Below, in pieces: positions 1 through 8,904 of a DNA stretch of 64,000 bases. The notes beneath the pieces are model-generated. The model saw only the letters and a program-made list of their open reading frames with translations. It did not search any database and was not told where the DNA came from. The stretch is taken from assembly GCF_026261605.1 (NCBI RefSeq), contig NZ_CP102486.1, positions 3,534,001 to 3,598,000 of the forward strand. The letters are read 5' to 3'. Position numbers and translations under genes: made by a program. Numbering within the stretch: the stretch's first letter is position 1; each line of letters begins with the position of its first letter. Origin of the DNA: Dechloromonas sp. A34 (lineage in GTDB: Bacteria; Pseudomonadota; Gammaproteobacteria; Burkholderiales; Rhodocyclaceae).

Positions 1-1
1 C

Positions 2-586
2 GCACCGGGCAAACTGAGCGGCTCGCTGGCACTGACTGCGGCGATCGACGGCGTCGTCCTCGAACAGGGCGTGCAGCTCGGCCAGCGCGTCGAAACCGCA
101 GCCATGATTTACCGCATCGCCAAACTCTCGCCGCTCTGGCTGGAGATCCAGGCACCGCTCAGTGTCGCCGCCGGGCTGAAGGAAGGCAGCGCGGTCAAGA
201 TTGCCGACAGCGAAATCAGCGGCAAGCTGATCGCCATCGGCCGTGCGGTCGATGCCGCCAGCCAGACCGTGCTGCTGCGTGCTGCGGTCGGCAAGGGGGC
301 CGAAACCCTGCGCCCAGGACAGGTCGTCGAAGTCGAAATCGCCGCCGGCGCCGGCCAGGGCCAACGCCTGCCCGCGGCGGCACTGGCCCGCCATGCCGGC
401 AAGACCTACGCCTTCGTCCAGACCGCCAGCAACGACCAGGGCGTCAGCTTCACCGCCCGGCCGGTCCGTATCCTGAGCCAGGGCGGCGATAGCGTGCTGC
501 TTGATGGCGTGCAGGCCGGTGAGCGGGTCGCCGTCAAGGGCGTTTCCGGCCTCAAGGCCCTGCTCACCGGCGTCGGCAGCGAATAA
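2..586 (+). CDS. RND efflux periplasmic adaptor (membrane fusion protein), 3' part
   Basis: C-terminal ~194 residues of a CzcB/CusB-type adaptor; the frame is already open at the first bases, so the N-terminus lies outside the window. What remains reads as the end of the lipoyl/barrel-sandwich region (AAIDGVVLEQGVQLGQRVET), followed by the beta-barrel and membrane-proximal domains typical of HlyD-family adaptors. Such adaptors join an inner-membrane RND pump to a TolC-like channel in the periplasm. The stop codon overlaps the ATG of the pump gene by one base (TAATG), so the two are translationally coupled. The substrate is inferred from the neighbouring HME-type pump (metal ion); no metal-binding motif is visible in this fragment. 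Confidence 0.85.
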   Translation, partial: APGKLSGSLALTAAIDGVVLEQGVQLGQRVETAAMIYRIAKLSPLWLEIQAPLSVAAGLKEGSAVKIADSEISGKLIAIGRAVDAASQTVLLRAAVGKGAETLRPGQVVEVEIAAGAGQGQRLPAAALARHAGKTYAFVQTASNDQGVSFTARPVRILSQGGDSVLLDGVQAGERVAVKGVSGLKALLTGVGSE

Positions 587-3500
587 TGCTCGACGCCCTG
601 ATCCGTTTCTCGCTGACCCAGCGCCTGCTGGTGCTGGTCCTCACCGTCATGCTCACCGGCGCCGGCGTCCAGGCCTTCCTCGGCCTGCCGATCGACGCCT
701 TTCCCGACGTCTCGACGACCCAGGTCAAGATCATCCTGAAAGCCCCGGGCATGACCCCGGAAGAAGTCGAAACCCGCCTCGCCGTGCCGGTCGAGCAGGA
801 ACTACTGGGCATCCCGCACCAGCGCCTGCTGCGCTCGACCTCGAAATACGCGCTGACCGACATCACCATCGACTTCGAGGATGGCACCGACATCTATTGG
901 GCCCGCCAGCAGGTTGGCGAGCGTCTGGCGGCGGCGATGGACAATCTGCCGCCCGGCGCCAGCGGCGGCATGGCGCCGATCACGACGCCGCTCGGCGAAA
1001 TGTTCATGTTTACCATCGAGGGCGATCTGCCGCTGGCCGAAAAGCGCGCCCTGCTCGACTGGGTGATCCGCCCGCAGCTGCGCACCGTGCCCGGCGTCGC
1101 CGACGTCAACAGCCTGGGTGGCGAGGTCCGTACTTTCGAGGTCGTGCCGCAGCCGCAAAGCCTGGCGGCGCGCGGCCTGGCGCTGAAGGATCTGCAGGCG
1201 GTGCTGGAAGCCAACAACCGCAACGACGGAGCCGGCCGCCTCAACGACGGCGAGGAATCGTTGCTCGTCCGCGCCGAAGGGGCAATCCGCAACATCGACG
1301 ACGTCAAGGCGATTGTCCTGCAGGCCAGCAATGGCAATGTAGTGCGTATTGGCGACGTCGCCGAGGTGCGTTTCGGCGCCCTCACCCGCTATGGCGCGGT
1401 AACCAAGAGCGGCCAGGGCGAGGCGGTCCAAGGCCTGGTTCTCGGCCTGCGCGGCGCCAATGCCCAGAAGGTGGTGGCCGGCGTCAAGGCGCGGCTGGCC
1501 GAGATCGCGCCGAGCTTGCCGGCCGGGGTCAGCATCGAGCCCTTCTACGACCGCAGCAACCTGGTCGGCCGCGCCGTCGGCACCGTCTCGAAGGCCCTGC
1601 TCGAAGCCATCGTGCTGGTCGTACTGCTGCTCCTCGCCTTCCTCGGCAACCTGCGCGCGGCACTGGTCGTCGCCCTGATGCTGCCCCTGTCGGCGCTCGC
1701 CACCTTCATCATGATGCGGATGTACGGCCTCTCGGCCAACCTGATGAGCCTGGGCGGCCTGGCCATCGCCATCGGCATGCTGGTCGACGCGGCGGTGGTC
1801 GTTGTCGAAAACGTCGAAAGCCAACTCGCCGAGGCCCAGGAGAACCTGCCGACACTGCACCTGATCTATCGTGCCGCCCGCGAAGTGGCCTCGCCGGTGA
1901 CCTCGGGCATCATCATCATCATCATCGTCTTTCTGCCCCTGCTTACGCTGCAGGGACTGGAAGGCAAGATGTTCGGGCCGGTTGCGCTGACCATCGTCTT
2001 CGCCCTGGCTTCATCGCTGCTGCTGTCACTGACCGTGGTGCCCGTGCTCGCCTCCTACCTGATCAAGCGCGGCGCCCATCATGAGCCGTGGCTGGTCAGG
2101 AAACTGGCCGCCCTCTACGACCGCATCCTGACGGTGGCGCTGGCCCACAGCCGCACCTTCATGATCGGCGCCACCATCGCGCTGGCCGCCGCAGCCGGTG
2201 CCTTTCTGCTGCTCGGCAAGAGCTTCATGCCGACCATGGATGAAGGCGACCTCATCATGCAGCTCGAGAAGCTACCCTCGATCAGCCTCGACCAGACCAT
2301 CGCCATCGACAGCGCCGTGCAACGCGCCGTCCTGGCCCAGGTGCCGGAAATCAAGGCGATCGTCGCCCGCGCCGGTTCGGACGAACTCGGCCTCGACCCG
2401 ATGGGCCTCAACCAGACCGACACCTTCATGGTCCTCCAGCCCCGCGACACCTGGCGCAACCCCGACCCGGCCTGGCTCGCCGACCAGCTGCGCGCAGTGA
2501 TGGCCGACTTCCCCGGCATCGGCTTCTCCTTCACCCAGCCGATCGACATGCGCGTCTCCGAAATGCTGACCGGAGTGCGCGGCGATCTGGCGATCAAGAT
2601 CTACGGCCCCGACCTCGCCACGCTGAACCGTCTGGCCGGCGAGATCGTCACCACCGTCAAGAAGGTAACGGGTGCCGAAGACACTTTCACGCTGAAGAAC
2701 GATGGCGTGCAGTACCTGAAGATATCTGTCGACCGCCTGGCCGCTGGCCGTTTCGGGCTCAACGTCGACGACATCCAGAACGACCTGAAGGCCTTGCTCG
2801 AAGGCCGCAACGTCGGCACCGTCATCGAACAGGGGCGGCGCGTGCCGGTCGTCCTGCGCGGACCAAACACCCTGCTCAACTCGCCGGCCGATTTCGAAGC
2901 CCTGCGCCTGAGCCTGCCCGATGGCGGCAGCGTGCCGCTGGCCAGCGTCGCCAAGGTCGGGCGCATCGATGGTCCGGTCAAGGTAGACCGCGAAAACGCC
3001 CAGCGTTACGTGGTGGTCCAATCCAACGTCCGCGATCGCGACCTGGTCGGTTTCGTCGACGATGCCCGCGCCGCCGTCGGCCGCGAGGTCAAGCTGCCGG
3101 CCGGCTACCAGCTAACCTGGGGCGGCCAGTTCGAAAACCAGCAACGGGCTGCGGCGCGGCTAATGGTCGTGGTACCAGTCGCCCTGGCGCTGATTTTCTT
3201 CCTGCTCTTCTCGACCTTCCGCTCGGTGCGCCAGGCCTTGCTGGTCCTCTCCAACGTGCCTTTCGCGATGATCGGCGGCGTCTTCGGCCTGCTCGTCTCC
3301 GGCGAGTATCTCTCGGTGCCGGCTTCGGTCGGTTTCATCGCCCTGCTCGGCATCGCCGTGCTCAACGGCGTGGTCATGGTCACCTATTTCAACCAATTGC
3401 TGGCCCGCGGCCTGCCGGTCGCCGAAGTCGTCGTCGAAGGCGCCAAACGCCGCCTGCGACCGGTGCTGATGACCGCCAGCATCGCCGCTTTCGGCCTGGT

Positions 3501-3672
3501 TCCGATGCTCTTCGCCAGCGGCCCCGGCTCCGAGGTCCAGCGCCCGCTGGCCATCGTCGTCATCGGCGGCCTGCTGACTTCGACGGCGCTGACCCTGGTC
3601 CTGCTGCCCATTCTTTTCCGCCGTTTTGGCGTGAAAACCACCGTTTCATTTACCGAGGTCCGTCATGGCTGA
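586..3672 (+). CDS. Heavy-metal efflux RND pump (CzcA/CusA family)
   Basis: A 1028-residue inner-membrane proton antiporter, full length for the HME-RND family, with an N-terminal membrane helix, two large periplasmic loops and two blocks of hydrophobic helices. The TM4 signature reads AIGMLVDAAVVVVEN, with Asp401 and Glu408 in the expected proton-relay positions. CzcA-type Zn/Co/Cd pumps carry a DFG-type start to this motif; here it resembles CusA (AIGAMVDAA), so a monovalent-metal (Cu/Ag) or unassigned HME subgroup is at least as likely as Czc. It sits between the adaptor and a DUF3240 gene. Copper export would suit the copper-delivery genes 6 kb downstream, but that link is inference. Confidence 0.9.
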   Translation: MLDALIRFSLTQRLLVLVLTVMLTGAGVQAFLGLPIDAFPDVSTTQVKIILKAPGMTPEEVETRLAVPVEQELLGIPHQRLLRSTSKYALTDITIDFEDGTDIYWARQQVGERLAAAMDNLPPGASGGMAPITTPLGEMFMFTIEGDLPLAEKRALLDWVIRPQLRTVPGVADVNSLGGEVRTFEVVPQPQSLAARGLALKDLQAVLEANNRNDGAGRLNDGEESLLVRAEGAIRNIDDVKAIVLQASNGNVVRIGDVAEVRFGALTRYGAVTKSGQGEAVQGLVLGLRGANAQKVVAGVKARLAEIAPSLPAGVSIEPFYDRSNLVGRAVGTVSKALLEAIVLVVLLLLAFLGNLRAALVVALMLPLSALATFIMMRMYGLSANLMSLGGLAIAIGMLVDAAVVVVENVESQLAEAQENLPTLHLIYRAAREVASPVTSGIIIIIIVFLPLLTLQGLEGKMFGPVALTIVFALASSLLLSLTVVPVLASYLIKRGAHHEPWLVRKLAALYDRILTVALAHSRTFMIGATIALAAAAGAFLLLGKSFMPTMDEGDLIMQLEKLPSISLDQTIAIDSAVQRAVLAQVPEIKAIVARAGSDELGLDPMGLNQTDTFMVLQPRDTWRNPDPAWLADQLRAVMADFPGIGFSFTQPIDMRVSEMLTGVRGDLAIKIYGPDLATLNRLAGEIVTTVKKVTGAEDTFTLKNDGVQYLKISVDRLAAGRFGLNVDDIQNDLKALLEGRNVGTVIEQGRRVPVVLRGPNTLLNSPADFEALRLSLPDGGSVPLASVAKVGRIDGPVKVDRENAQRYVVVQSNVRDRDLVGFVDDARAAVGREVKLPAGYQLTWGGQFENQQRAAARLMVVVPVALALIFFLLFSTFRSVRQALLVLSNVPFAMIGGVFGLLVSGEYLSVPASVGFIALLGIAVLNGVVMVTYFNQLLARGLPVAEVVVEGAKRRLRPVLMTASIAAFGLVPMLFASGPGSEVQRPLAIVVIGGLLTSTALTLVLLPILFRRFGVKTTVSFTEVRHG

Positions 3673-3967
3673 TGTCCTGCTTTCGCTGACCATGCACAAC
3701 GACGTCGCCCAGCACGTCGAGGATTTGCTGCTCTCTCGCCCGGACCTGGTCCGCGGCTTTACGGCCAGCGTTGCCGAAGGCCACGGCGCGGTCGTGCCGC
3801 TGGTCGAACCAGCCGAACTGGTCAGCGGCCACTCGCCACGCACCCAGATCCGGATGGTCGGCCCGGAAGAGTCGATGCGCGCCGTGCTGGCGCTAATCAA
3901 GGGCGAGCTGCCGCGCGCCAATATCTTCTTCTGGCTGATGCCGGTCATCGAGATGGGGCGGCTATGA
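3665..3967 (+). CDS. DUF3240 family protein
   Basis: A 100-residue cytoplasmic protein without signal peptide or membrane helix. It reads as a DUF3240 member, a small ferredoxin-like (P-II-like) fold found almost only inside HME-RND efflux operons; its molecular role is not established. Its start overlaps the pump gene by 8 bp and its end overlaps the outer-membrane factor gene by 4 bp (ATGA), so it is embedded in the efflux operon and probably made in step with the pump. Features seen are an N-terminal beta strand (DVLLSLTMHNDV) and a hydrophobic C-terminal strand (NIFFWLMPVIEMG). A regulatory or metal-sensing role would be a guess from context only. Confidence 0.75.
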   Translation: MADVLLSLTMHNDVAQHVEDLLLSRPDLVRGFTASVAEGHGAVVPLVEPAELVSGHSPRTQIRMVGPEESMRAVLALIKGELPRANIFFWLMPVIEMGRL

Positions 3968-5196
3968 AAAGACGCTTCGCCGTTCTGATCGCCTGCCTTG
4001 CCAATTTCGCCGGTGCAGCCGAACCCAACCTGCCGCCGGACGAGATCGTCGCCCAGGTACTGCGCGCCAACCCGACGGTCCAGGCCGCCGACAGCCAGGT
4101 CGAAGCCGAAGAGGCCAACCGCCGGCGCCTCGAGGCCGGACCCTACGAATGGAGCGTGCGCCTTGGCAGCCAGCAGCGCCGGACCAACCCGACGACTGGC
4201 CCGGACGAGCGCTTCAGCGAATGGAATGCCGCTCTCGAACGGCCGCTACGCCTGCCCGGCAAGGCTGCGCTCGATGCCGAGCTGGGCAGCGCCGGCGTCA
4301 GCCTTGCCGAGACGGCACGCGGCGATGCCCTGCATGAAGCCAGTCGCAACCTGTTGAAGTCCTGGTTCCTCTGGCTCAAGGAAAGTGCGGCGGCGGCCCA
4401 GTGGACGGCACAGGTCGCGCTGCTCGAGAAACAGAGCAAGGCCACGCAACGCCGACAGCAACTGGGCGATGCGGCGCGTCTCGAGGCGGTGCAGGGCGAA
4501 GCCGCCCTCGCCCAGGCCGAAGCCCAACTGGCCCAGTCCCTGATCCGCCAAAAGACGGCTGCCGAGGAACTGCGCCGCCGCTACCCGGGGCTACCGCTCA
4601 GCGAGCCCGCCGGCATTGCCGAACCGCCCCCGTTGGTCGGCGGCATGGACGAATGGGTCGCGGCCATTCTCGACCAGAGCCATGAGCTGGCGATGGCGCG
4701 CGGCGAAGTCCGCCAGGCCCGGGTCGTCGCCGGACGCAGTAGCCGCGACCGCCTGCCCGACCCCACCTTCGGCCTGCATGTCGCGCGCGAACGGGCCGGC
4801 GAAGACCAGATCGTCGGTGCCTACATCAACATTCCGCTACCGGGCGGCGCCCGCCGGGCCAGCGCCGATGCGACCCAGGCCCAGGCGGCGGCGGCCGGCC
4901 GCCGGGAGACAGCCGTCGAACAGAAAATCAGTGCCGAGGCCGCCAGCCTCTACCAATCCGCCAGCGCCGCCCGCGCCACCTGGCTTTCCGGCCGCAGCGC
5001 CGCCGAGCGACTGGGCCAGGCCGCCGAGATGACTGCTCGCGCCTATCAGCTGGGAGAAGGCAGCCAGAACGATCTGCTCGCCGCCCGCCGCCTGGCCAAC
5101 GAGGCGCAACTGTCAGCCCGCCTGCTCCAGCTCGATGCCCTCGAACTCAACTACCGCCTGCGGCTCGATGCCCACCGGCTGTGGGATCTGGATTAG
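3964..5196 (+). CDS. TolC-family outer-membrane factor of the RND efflux system (CzcC-like)
   Basis: A 410-residue protein with a Sec signal peptide (MKRRFAVLIACLANFAGAAEP) followed by long, Ala/Gln/Glu-rich amphipathic helices in two similar halves, as in outer-membrane efflux proteins. It would form the trimeric channel through which the adaptor and pump upstream expel their substrate. It is the last gene of the operon, which runs adaptor, pump, DUF3240, outer-membrane factor; in czcCBA the channel gene comes first. It ends 14 bp before the convergent gene on the other strand, and a hairpin lies between them. Confidence 0.88.
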   Translation: MKRRFAVLIACLANFAGAAEPNLPPDEIVAQVLRANPTVQAADSQVEAEEANRRRLEAGPYEWSVRLGSQQRRTNPTTGPDERFSEWNAALERPLRLPGKAALDAELGSAGVSLAETARGDALHEASRNLLKSWFLWLKESAAAAQWTAQVALLEKQSKATQRRQQLGDAARLEAVQGEAALAQAEAQLAQSLIRQKTAAEELRRRYPGLPLSEPAGIAEPPPLVGGMDEWVAAILDQSHELAMARGEVRQARVVAGRSSRDRLPDPTFGLHVARERAGEDQIVGAYINIPLPGGARRASADATQAQAAAAGRRETAVEQKISAEAASLYQSASAARATWLSGRSAAERLGQAAEMTARAYQLGEGSQNDLLAARRLANEAQLSARLLQLDALELNYRLRLDAHRLWDLD

Positions 5197-5198
5197 GA

Positions 5199-5223
5199 AA
5201 AACCCGCCGCTTACTCGGGCGGG
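5199..5223 (-). terminator. Intrinsic terminator of the cytochrome c / small secreted protein pair
   Basis: Read on the minus strand, a CCCGCC/GGCGGG stem with a 9-nt loop is followed by TTTTT. It overlaps the 3' end of the gene at 5211-5546 and lies between two converging transcription units. Confidence 0.6.
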
Positions 5224-5546
5224 GTCTTGACCCCCATCATTTCGATGCACGTTGCCCGGCCAAAGGCATGTGCCTGGCTCGGGCTGTTGATCTGCGGCTC
5301 TTGGTAGATGCGGCGGGTGATGTGGTTGCTGATCCGCGCGCCGGCGCTGCCGTCCTCGGCGATCAGCCGCATCGGCCGCCCCTGATCGCGGCTGTAGAGG
5401 GCCAGCAGGGCTTGATCGCGAACCCGTTCGCAAAAGCGGATTTTTTCGACCTCGGGCATGTCGTTGGCAAGCGCCGCCGAACGGCCTTGGCCCCAGGCGG
5501 GGGCGATGACCAGGCAAGCCAGTGCCGACATCAACCAACGGTTCAT
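5211..5546 (-). CDS. Small secreted protein of unknown function
   Basis: A 111-residue protein with a clear Sec signal peptide (MNRWLMSALACLVIAPAWGQ). The mature part of about 90 residues has two cysteines and no haem motif; I do not recognise the family. Its ATG overlaps the stop of the upstream diheme cytochrome c gene (ATGA, 4 bp), so the two are coupled and the protein probably acts in the same periplasmic process. It could be a small accessory or inhibitor-like protein, but nothing in the sequence decides this. Confidence 0.65.
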   Translation of the reverse strand: MNRWLMSALACLVIAPAWGQGRSAALANDMPEVEKIRFCERVRDQALLALYSRDQGRPMRLIAEDGSAGARISNHITRRIYQEPQINSPSQAHAFGRATCIEMMGVKTPPE

Positions 5547-6205
5547 TCCTGCGGCTCCTGAATCGAGGTGAGGTAGGCCAGGATGTCCCTGATTTCGTCC
5601 TCTTTCAGCCCGTTCAGCAGACCGACCGTACCCTCCTCGTCATGCGGACGGTCGCCCTTCAGGTAGAGATCGACCTGCCGCTTCAGATAGCTGGTGTACT
5701 GGCCGACAAGCATCGGGAACATGCCGCGCCCCTTGCCGCTCTTGGCGTGGCAGGCGGCGCACTGCTTCTGGTAGAGGCGGCCCCCATTCTCGAGATCGCC
5801 CTCGACCCGCGGAATGATCATCACCTTTTCGGCCATCAGCAGCTTGGTCAGCGCATCTTCCTTGCCGGTATAGGTCGGCATCTTGTTCGGCAATTCGATA
5901 CTGGCGATGTAGGCTGCGATGTCCTTGATGTCTTCATCGGACAGCTCGCGTTCCTGGGTGTAGGGGAACATCGGGATATTGACCCGGGTCCGCGAGCGAA
6001 AATTCCGTAACTGGCTTTCGATGTACTTGACCTGCTGACCGGCGATGCGCGGATATTCGCCCTTCTTGCCGCCCTCGCCGTGCTCGCCATGGCAGGCGGC
6101 ACAGGTGCCGTTGATTTCCTTGCCCTTGTCGAGGTCGGCCGCGACGACCGGCACACTGCCCAGCAGGCCGCCCATAATCAGGAAAACAGACAGACGAAAC
6201 AGCAT
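5543..6205 (-). CDS. Periplasmic diheme cytochrome c (cytochrome c4-like)
   Basis: A 220-residue exported protein with two class I cytochrome c domains, each opening with a CAACH haem-binding motif. Each domain contains the Pro/Gly-rich 'PxIAGQ' or 'PMLVGQ' stretch and methionines that could serve as the sixth haem ligand. The start chosen is the ATG giving MLFRLSVFLIMGG, a normal signal peptide; an in-frame ATG 72 bp upstream would add a non-signal-like extension. It probably shuttles electrons in the periplasm between the bc1 complex and terminal reductases. Reductases of the nos region are obvious candidates, but the partner is not shown by the sequence. It is transcribed divergently from the RegB/RegA pair. 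Confidence 0.85.
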   Translation of the reverse strand: MLFRLSVFLIMGGLLGSVPVVAADLDKGKEINGTCAACHGEHGEGGKKGEYPRIAGQQVKYIESQLRNFRSRTRVNIPMFPYTQERELSDEDIKDIAAYIASIELPNKMPTYTGKEDALTKLLMAEKVMIIPRVEGDLENGGRLYQKQCAACHAKSGKGRGMFPMLVGQYTSYLKRQVDLYLKGDRPHDEEGTVGLLNGLKEDEIRDILAYLTSIQEPQE

Positions 6206-6291
6206 GCAAGACAGCTCCAGGAAGACCTGCGGCGAATTGTCGCACGGGCCGGTCGAGCGAAATTTGACACAAATCACGCATAATTCGGCTC

Positions 6292-7548
6292 ATGTCATTC
6301 ATCCCCTGCACGATCGATGGTACCGAGCATCTGGGCACGCTGCGCCGCCTGCTCACCGGGCGCTGGATGGTACTGGCCGTAACGGCCCTGCTCGTCGGCA
6401 GCGCGCCCGCCGCCCTCGACATTCCGCTGCCGCAACTGCCCCTCCTCGGTATCATCGGCGTCGCTGCCGCTCTCAATGGTATGGCCCAATGGCAACTGCG
6501 GCGCGCCCAGACGGCCACCCCCTACGAACTGTTCAGCCAGTTGCTGTTCGACGTCGTCACGCTGAGCGCCCTGGTCTTCTTCAGCGGCGGCGCGACCAAT
6601 CCGCTGGTCTCCCTGCTCCTGCCCCCGGTCGCCATTGCCGCCCTGGCCCTGCCCACGCGTTGCGTCGTCGCAATCGGCGGCTGCGCCATCTTCGCCTATT
6701 CACTGCTGATGTTCTTCTATGTCCCGCTACCGATGGCCGATGCCAGCCGCGCCACCCGCCTGCACCTGATCGGCATGTGGCTGACCTTCGTCGTCTCGGC
6801 CATCACCATCGCCGGCTTCGTCGTCCATATGACCCGCCTCATCCGCCAGCGCGACGCCGCACTGGCCGCCGCCCGCGAACAGGGCCTGCGCGACGAACGG
6901 GTGATGGCGATGGGCACGCTGGCCGCCGGTGCCGCCCACGAACTCGGCACGCCGCTCGCCACGATGGCCCTGGTCGCCGGCGAACTGGCGAACGACCCGG
7001 CGATCCCGGAGGCCGCCCGCGAGGATGTCGCCCTGCTCCGCCAGCAGATCGGCGTCTGCAAGGAGATCATCACCGGCCTCTCCCGGCGCGCCGGGGCCGA
7101 GCGACTCGAGAATACCCCGCTCGAAGCCGCCGACCGCTGGCTCGACGGCCTGCGCCAGCACTGGCATGCCGTCCGCCCGCAATCGGGCAGCCGCCTGATC
7201 ATCGGCAGCGACGGCACACCGCCGAATATCATCGCCGACCCCCGCCTCGAACAGGCTGTGCTCAACCTGCTGAACAACGCCGCCAATGCCACGGCACTGC
7301 CGCTCGAAATTCGCCTCGGCTGGTGCAGCCGCAACCTGTGCATCGACATTCGCGACCATGGCCCCGGCTTCCCGCAAGCCGTTCTCGAACAGGGCGGCCA
7401 GCGCAGTTTTCCACCCCACGAACACGGCAACGGCGTCGGCCTGCTGCTGACTCGCTCCGCCATCGAGCAGCTGGGCGGCAGCCTGACTCTGCTCAACCCC
7501 GACGACGGTGGCGCCCTCGCCCGCATCGAACTTCCACAGGCAAGCTGA
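6292..7548 (+). CDS. regB: Redox-sensing histidine kinase, RegB/PrrB family
   Basis: A 418-residue membrane kinase with about six N-terminal helices, then an H-box and an ATPase domain. Three RegB hallmarks are visible. The H-box reads AAGAAHELGTPLATM (phospho-acceptor His216). A GGATNPL heptapeptide in the membrane domain matches the GGxxNPF quinone-binding signature. A cysteine in the dimerisation region (Cys256, in VCKEI) lies where RegB has its redox-active Cys. The family senses the redox state of the ubiquinone pool and controls energy-generating pathways, including denitrification in several proteobacteria. Its stop overlaps the ATG of the regulator gene by one base. Control of the nearby nos genes is inference. 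Confidence 0.88.
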   Translation: MSFIPCTIDGTEHLGTLRRLLTGRWMVLAVTALLVGSAPAALDIPLPQLPLLGIIGVAAALNGMAQWQLRRAQTATPYELFSQLLFDVVTLSALVFFSGGATNPLVSLLLPPVAIAALALPTRCVVAIGGCAIFAYSLLMFFYVPLPMADASRATRLHLIGMWLTFVVSAITIAGFVVHMTRLIRQRDAALAAAREQGLRDERVMAMGTLAAGAAHELGTPLATMALVAGELANDPAIPEAAREDVALLRQQIGVCKEIITGLSRRAGAERLENTPLEAADRWLDGLRQHWHAVRPQSGSRLIIGSDGTPPNIIADPRLEQAVLNLLNNAANATALPLEIRLGWCSRNLCIDIRDHGPGFPQAVLEQGGQRSFPPHEHGNGVGLLLTRSAIEQLGGSLTLLNPDDGGALARIELPQAS

Positions 7549-8081
7549 TGAACGAACTGACCCTGGTCATCGACGACGACCCCAGCTTCAACGCCATTCT
7601 CGTCCGCACCCTCGAAAGACGGGGCCACCCTGCCCAGGGCGTACTCAATCCGGGCGATGCGCTGGCCGCGGCCAGCCAGACCCTGGCCGGGCGGGTCGTC
7701 CTCGACCTCAATCTGAACGGCAGTTCGGGGCTGGCTCTGATTCCCCCGCTGCTGGCCATCAACCCGGATTGCCGCATCGTCGTGCTGACCGGCTACGCCA
7801 GCATTGCCACCGCGGTCGATGCGGTCAAGCTTGGCGCCGTCCAGTACCTCGCCAAGCCCGTCGAAATCGAAGCCATCCTGGCCGCCTTCGAGGCCGACGA
7901 CAGCCCTAATATCGACCAACCGGCTTCCGACGAACCGCTCTCGGTCGATCGGCTGGAATGGGAACACATCCAGCGCGTCCTCAACGAGAACGACGGCAAC
8001 ATTTCGGCCACCGCCCGCGCCCTGAAAATGCATCGCCGCACTCTGCAGCGCAAGCTGTCGAAACGACCGGTCCGGACCTGA
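7548..8081 (+). CDS. regA: Response regulator, RegA/PrrA/ActR family
   Basis: A 177-residue regulator with a receiver domain (acidic pocket DDD near residues 9-11, phospho-acceptor Asp53, conserved KP near the domain end). It ends in a short Fis-type helix-turn-helix (ISATARALKMHRRTLQRKLSKR) typical of RegA. It is coupled to the RegB-like kinase by a one-base overlap. RegA proteins bind degenerate GC-rich sites and adjust respiratory, fixation and denitrification genes to oxygen and redox state. At 177 residues it matches the usual RegA length. No obvious terminator follows, and the gene converges on the MlaC-like gene. Confidence 0.88.
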   Translation: MNELTLVIDDDPSFNAILVRTLERRGHPAQGVLNPGDALAAASQTLAGRVVLDLNLNGSSGLALIPPLLAINPDCRIVVLTGYASIATAVDAVKLGAVQYLAKPVEIEAILAAFEADDSPNIDQPASDEPLSVDRLEWEHIQRVLNENDGNISATARALKMHRRTLQRKLSKRPVRT

Positions 8082-8145
8082 ACGTACCCGTCTCACCACA
8101 GCGATCTTTTCGATCGTTTATGTCAACATCTAGCTTCGCGCGAGG

Positions 8146-8904
8146 CTAGCCGCCGCCGATCAAGCCTCTTTGCGTGGCGATGTGCATCAGGATCAAGGCG
8201 ACCGGGAAATGCTGGCGAGAATCCGCCGCAGCGGGGTTGGCATTGCGCCGGTTCCAAGCGGTGAGCGAGGCGAGCAAACCATCCAGGCCGTTGTCGCGGA
8301 CCAGTTCGTCAATGGCATTCCGGTGAATGGCCGCCAGCCGCAAGCCATCCATCTTCATGTCGACCACCCGCCAGCCGGCCGGGGTTCTTTTCATGTCGTA
8401 ATCGATGATCCGCGGCTTGCTGCCCCCCTGCGAGACAAATGAGCGGACGGTAACCGTCCCCTCCTTTACGAGCGGCGGCAACGCCTTGAACTCGATCTCC
8501 GGATTCTGGGCATTGACCAGCGCCGAGACGCAGGTTTGCACCAGCAAATGTCCGAACTCGCCAACCAGGGCCGTCTGCTGCTCGGCGGAGGCAAGCTGCC
8601 AGTTGCGCCCGAGCGCCAGTTTGGTCATCGCATCAATATCGAACAAGGGCCGCACCCGCGCTTCTACCGCGGCCGTAAAGCTGCCGGCCGGGAGGTTTGC
8701 CGGTTCCTGCCCGGACGCGTGCAGGCGGGCGATTTGCAGCAAGTCCCTGATGGCCGTGCCCAGCAGTTCCTCCGGGGCGGTCTCGCTGGCCGTGACGGCA
8801 GCCTGCACCGGCGGGGTATCACGCACCTCATCCAGTGCCGGGGTAAACGAGGGCGGTACGGCGGCGGCCAGTACGACCATGACTTTCAAGGCTAGGCTTT
8901 GCAT
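8146..8904 (-). CDS. MlaC/Ttg2D-type phospholipid-binding periplasmic protein
   Basis: The start is fixed by a strong GGGGGAGG ribosome site 5 nt before an ATG (MQSLALKVMVVLAAAVPPS), giving 252 residues with a signal peptide. The body matches the MlaC-like fold: an N-terminal region ending in RVRPLFDIDAMTKLALGRNW, then LVGEFGHLLVQTC, the VRSFVSQGG...DYDM strands and the WRVVDMKMDGL block. MlaC proteins carry phospholipids between outer and inner membranes. The gene stands alone, with none of mlaFEDB beside it, so it may be an orphan family member. The C-terminal ~35 residues beyond the usual end are unusually long and Asn/Ala rich. Confidence 0.75.
   Translation of the reverse strand: MQSLALKVMVVLAAAVPPSFTPALDEVRDTPPVQAAVTASETAPEELLGTAIRDLLQIARLHASGQEPANLPAGSFTAAVEARVRPLFDIDAMTKLALGRNWQLASAEQQTALVGEFGHLLVQTCVSALVNAQNPEIEFKALPPLVKEGTVTVRSFVSQGGSKPRIIDYDMKRTPAGWRVVDMKMDGLRLAAIHRNAIDELVRDNGLDGLLASLTAWNRRNANPAAADSRQHFPVALILMHIATQRGLIGGG

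Noticed and set aside
501..2084. Long (527-codon) frame inside the adaptor and pump genes
   Set aside because: Arg/Pro/Gly-rich, low-complexity translation typical of the wrong frame of GC-rich DNA; the pump frame is a clear full-length family match.
6045..7547. Long plus-strand frame ahead of the RegA start
   Set aside because: Shares the RegA frame but has no ribosome site and shadow-like composition until 7548, where the true start overlaps the RegB stop.
8130..8149. CTAGC.../...GCTAG inverted repeat between regA and the MlaC-like gene
   Set aside because: Overlaps the MlaC-like stop codon, has a G-T mismatch and no T tract on either side; too weak to call a terminator.
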